From Spirosoma montaniterrae (GTDB lineage: Bacteria; Bacteroidota; Bacteroidia; Cytophagales; Spirosomataceae), in NCBI RefSeq assembly GCF_001988955.1, contig NZ_CP014263.1, positions 1,240,001-1,304,000 of the forward strand: a DNA stretch of 64,000 nt. Direction: 5' to 3'. Under the pieces are notes generated by a model. That model had not been told where the DNA came from, did no database searches, and saw only the letters and a list, made by a program, of their open reading frames with translations. The position numbers and the translations under genes are program-made. Of the stretch, positions 62,281-64,000 are shown one piece after another; positions within the stretch are counted from its first letter, which is position 1; each line of letters begins with the position of its first letter.

Positions 62281-62874
62281 ATGCATCGTTATCTTTTTTT
62301 ACTCGGCGGTTTGCTGCTGTCGAGTTCATTGGCTGCCCAAACGCCAATCAGGAAAGCATCGGTTCGGCTGGGCGTCGATCTAACATCTTTAGAAGCTCCT
62401 GATGCTGTTGGGCCGCGCTATGTAGGGCGGCTGGCTCTACACCTTAAACAGGACCGTTTCGTAATTGCCGCCGAAGGAGGGTATATGCACCTCATACGGG
62501 CAAACGAATTATTCAATGATGTCGATCCTGGCCCTGACCGTCGTGAACGGTACACCGCCGACCTTACGCTGCTATACGACCTGCTGCCGCAGCCGCGCCA
62601 TGCGCTGCGGTTAGGTGCGGGGGTATCGGTCTGGGCGCAGCGCGACGATACATACCGGGCAGCGCGGGCCTTATTTTCGCCGACGGGTTTGCAGGGTATT
62701 GCCATCGACCGCCAGCAACGGTTGGCTCTTAATTCAGGTCTGCACGCTGCGGCTGAGTACGAATGGCTGTTTACCCCGCGCTGGGGTGCCGATTTTCGAC
62801 TGCGCGTTGTTGAGCTGAACGGAGCCGGTGCGACGAGTATGATGGCAGGCGCGGGTATCAGTCACCGCTTTTGA
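62281..62874 (+). CDS. Outer-membrane beta-barrel-like protein
   Basis: 197 aa. A signal peptide (MHRYLFLLGGLLLSSSLAAQ) precedes alternating hydrophobic/polar segments typical of an 8-strand barrel (RYVGRLALHLKQDRFVIAAE, LRLGAGVSVWAQ, ADFRLRVVEL), ending in Phe (GAGISHRF), the usual terminal residue of outer-membrane barrels. No specific family recognised. Its end overlaps the convergent CDF gene by 17 bases. Confidence 0.7.
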   Translation: MHRYLFLLGGLLLSSSLAAQTPIRKASVRLGVDLTSLEAPDAVGPRYVGRLALHLKQDRFVIAAEGGYMHLIRANELFNDVDPGPDRRERYTADLTLLYDLLPQPRHALRLGAGVSVWAQRDDTYRAARALFSPTGLQGIAIDRQQRLALNSGLHAAAEYEWLFTPRWGADFRLRVVELNGAGATSMMAGAGISHRF

Positions 62875-63883
62875 GCGAGTCGGAAGGGGTGGGCGTCAGC
62901 GGCACAAAGTGCTTTTGGTTGAGGGGCAGATTCCCGGCAGTCCAGTCTACGTCGCGGACGAAAGCGAAGGCCCGCACTGGGCAGTCGGCTACGCGGCAGT
63001 AGTGGCAGCATTCTTTCATGCAGGGGTCGGTATGCACGAATATTTCGACTTCGTTGCTGAATCCTTCTTTCAGTGTATCTTCAAAATGATGGACCTCGTC
63101 GTGTACCTGCGTCAGTTCCCAGTAATAGGGTAGGGTCAGGTGGCAGTCGATGTGCAGATCGGCCCCGTATTTCTGAATACGGAGGTTGTGAACATCGATC
63201 CAGTTGCGGTCTTTATGCACGTTCAGCAGCGACACCACCCGGTCGAGCGTAGGGGCGTCGGTTTCGTCCATGAGCCGGGCTACCGATTGCCGAACCAGCC
63301 GAATACCGTTGTAAATAATCACCAGCGAAAGGCCCAGCGACAGAACCGAGTCGATCCAGCGTTGGCCGGTCAGGGCCACAATACCAATGCCCGCCATAAC
63401 GATACCGCTGCTGAAGGTGTCGAGCAGCAGGTGGTGGCCGTCGGCGGTAAGGGCGAGTGAATCGGTTTTCTGGCCGATACGAATCAGCCGCCAGCCTACG
63501 AAAGCGTTGGCCGCAGCGGTCAGGCCAATCAGCACCACGCCCCAGTCGAGGTTGGTGAGTTCGTGAGGTTCAAAAAAGCTTAGAATAGACTGCCACAGAA
63601 TGACAATGCCCGCCGACAAAATCATAGCTCCCTCGAAACCCGACGACAGAAATTCAACCTTTCCGTGGCCGTAGGGATGGTTTTGGTCGCGCGGTTGTCC
63701 GGCTAAGTAAATGCTGTAAAAAGCGAACCCGCTGGCAATGACGTTAACGATGGATTCGATGGCGTCGGTCAGAATGGCCGCCGAGCCGGTAAGGAAATAG
63801 GCTGTAAACTTGATGAGTAACAGTACTACGCTCAAGCCCAACGAAATGCCCATCCAGCGGTATTTAATGCGTTGTGTGAGCAT
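62858..63883 (-). CDS. CDF-family divalent metal transporter with Cys-rich tail
   Basis: 341 aa from ATG 63883 (MLTQRIKYRWMGISLGL); the frame opens at a TTG at 63922, but a -7 box covers that position, so the later start is chosen. Six membrane helices with transport-site motifs AAILTDAIESIVN and ADGHHLLLDTFSSG (Asp/His metal ligands), and HPYGHGKVEF. The cytoplasmic domain follows (NLRIQKYGADLHIDCHLTLP). The C-terminus has CMKECCHYCRVADC, five Cys plus a His, likely an extra metal-sensing site. Probably a zinc, iron or manganese exporter; the metal is uncertain. Confidence 0.9.
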   Translation of the reverse strand: MLTQRIKYRWMGISLGLSVVLLLIKFTAYFLTGSAAILTDAIESIVNVIASGFAFYSIYLAGQPRDQNHPYGHGKVEFLSSGFEGAMILSAGIVILWQSILSFFEPHELTNLDWGVVLIGLTAAANAFVGWRLIRIGQKTDSLALTADGHHLLLDTFSSGIVMAGIGIVALTGQRWIDSVLSLGLSLVIIYNGIRLVRQSVARLMDETDAPTLDRVVSLLNVHKDRNWIDVHNLRIQKYGADLHIDCHLTLPYYWELTQVHDEVHHFEDTLKEGFSNEVEIFVHTDPCMKECCHYCRVADCPVRAFAFVRDVDWTAGNLPLNQKHFVPLTPTPSDSLKSGD

Positions 63884-63919
63884 TCGTAAAGATGGTAGCG
63901 TTGCTGTTGATGTGTTTGA

Positions 63920-63927
63920 CAAAGATA
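63920..63927 (-). promoter_or_regulatory. Candidate -7 box for the CDF gene
   Basis: TATCTTTG on the minus strand, identical to the tRNA-Ser box, 37 bases before the chosen ATG. A TATTTTTG on the plus strand at 63951-63958 may serve the divergent gene. No clear -33 element for either. Confidence 0.45.
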
Positions 63928-63963
63928 ACGATTCCTTGCCGGATAGTCTGTATTTTTGCCCGC

Positions 63964-64000
63964 ATGAACGAAACCGAAAATCCCTGGCAGACGCTCAACT
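63964..64000 (+). CDS. N-terminus of a gene cut by the window edge
   Basis: ATG at 63964 gives MNETENPWQTLN before the window ends. The NPW-TL pattern resembles NUDIX hydrolase starts in this order, but the piece is too short to call. A possible -7 box lies six bases before the ATG, which would leave almost no leader. Confidence 0.4.
   Translation, partial: MNETENPWQTLN

Overview
This window looks like chromosome from a Bacteroidota bacterium of the order Cytophagales. A Spirosoma-like genus is my inference from protein style, not a search. Supporting signs are Bacteroidota-type promoters (TTTG or TTG, about 21 bases, TAnnTTTG), clearest upstream of a tRNA-Ser and topA; almost no purine-rich ribosome binding sites; many lipoproteins; GH20 and GH106 glycosidases; and many intergenic palindromes. 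Coding is dense and mostly GC-rich. One gene at 55.8-57.2 kb is strikingly AT-rich.

Layout. 0-8.3 kb: housekeeping and surface genes on the minus strand (endonuclease III, Sir2 deacylase, GH20 hexosaminidase, topoisomerase I, two CHRD lipoproteins). 8.6-16 kb: aconitase, a sulfatase, a DUF3500 lipoprotein, a decayed IscB-type mobile element and a HupE/UreJ-like membrane protein. 16-19.3 kb: a multi-PAS histidine kinase and an AraC regulator. 19.4-29 kb: a complete L-rhamnose module. The GH106 rhamnosidase releases the sugar, RhaT imports it, RhaI isomerises it, an FGGY kinase phosphorylates it and a fused aldolase/dehydrogenase cleaves it. 29-31.8 kb: a flavin-fold protein, a HicB-HicA-XRE gene group and tRNA-Ser(TGA). 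32-40 kb: a molybdenum hydroxylase operon (xdhC, a NifS-like desulfurase, coxG, coxS, form II coxL, coxM, a MoxR ATPase). 40.5-49.5 kb: a propeller/HEAT/cytochrome c protein, a GMC oxidoreductase and three sulfatases, probably for catabolism of sulfated glycans.

49.6-61.1 kb holds two back-to-back peptide natural-product loci. The minus-strand locus is a tightly coupled four-gene ribosomal-peptide operon. It has a 58-residue precursor, too short for the usual ORF cut-off, whose C-terminus is three tandem His-x-Asn/Ser triplets ending in Trp. This is followed by an FxsB-like radical SAM/SPASM maturase, an HExxH protein and a 2-oxoglutarate/Fe(II) oxygenase. An XRE regulator separates it from the plus-strand locus: a VKOR-thioredoxin fusion, a 73-residue double-glycine-leader peptide with six core cysteines, a secreted thioredoxin, a C39 peptidase ABC exporter and an HlyD-type adaptor. 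This second set fits export and disulfide formation of the cysteine-rich peptide.

A second theme is palindromic repeats. A 90-bp element (two 36-base arms, 18-base spacer) lies between coxS and coxL, and an equal-length copy sits exactly in frame inside the ATPase domain of the peptide exporter. A different palindrome (GAGACGCA core) is translated in frame inside both the NifS-like desulfurase and the GH20 hexosaminidase. The window ends with an Uma2 protein, two small envelope proteins, a CDF metal transporter and the start of a further gene.
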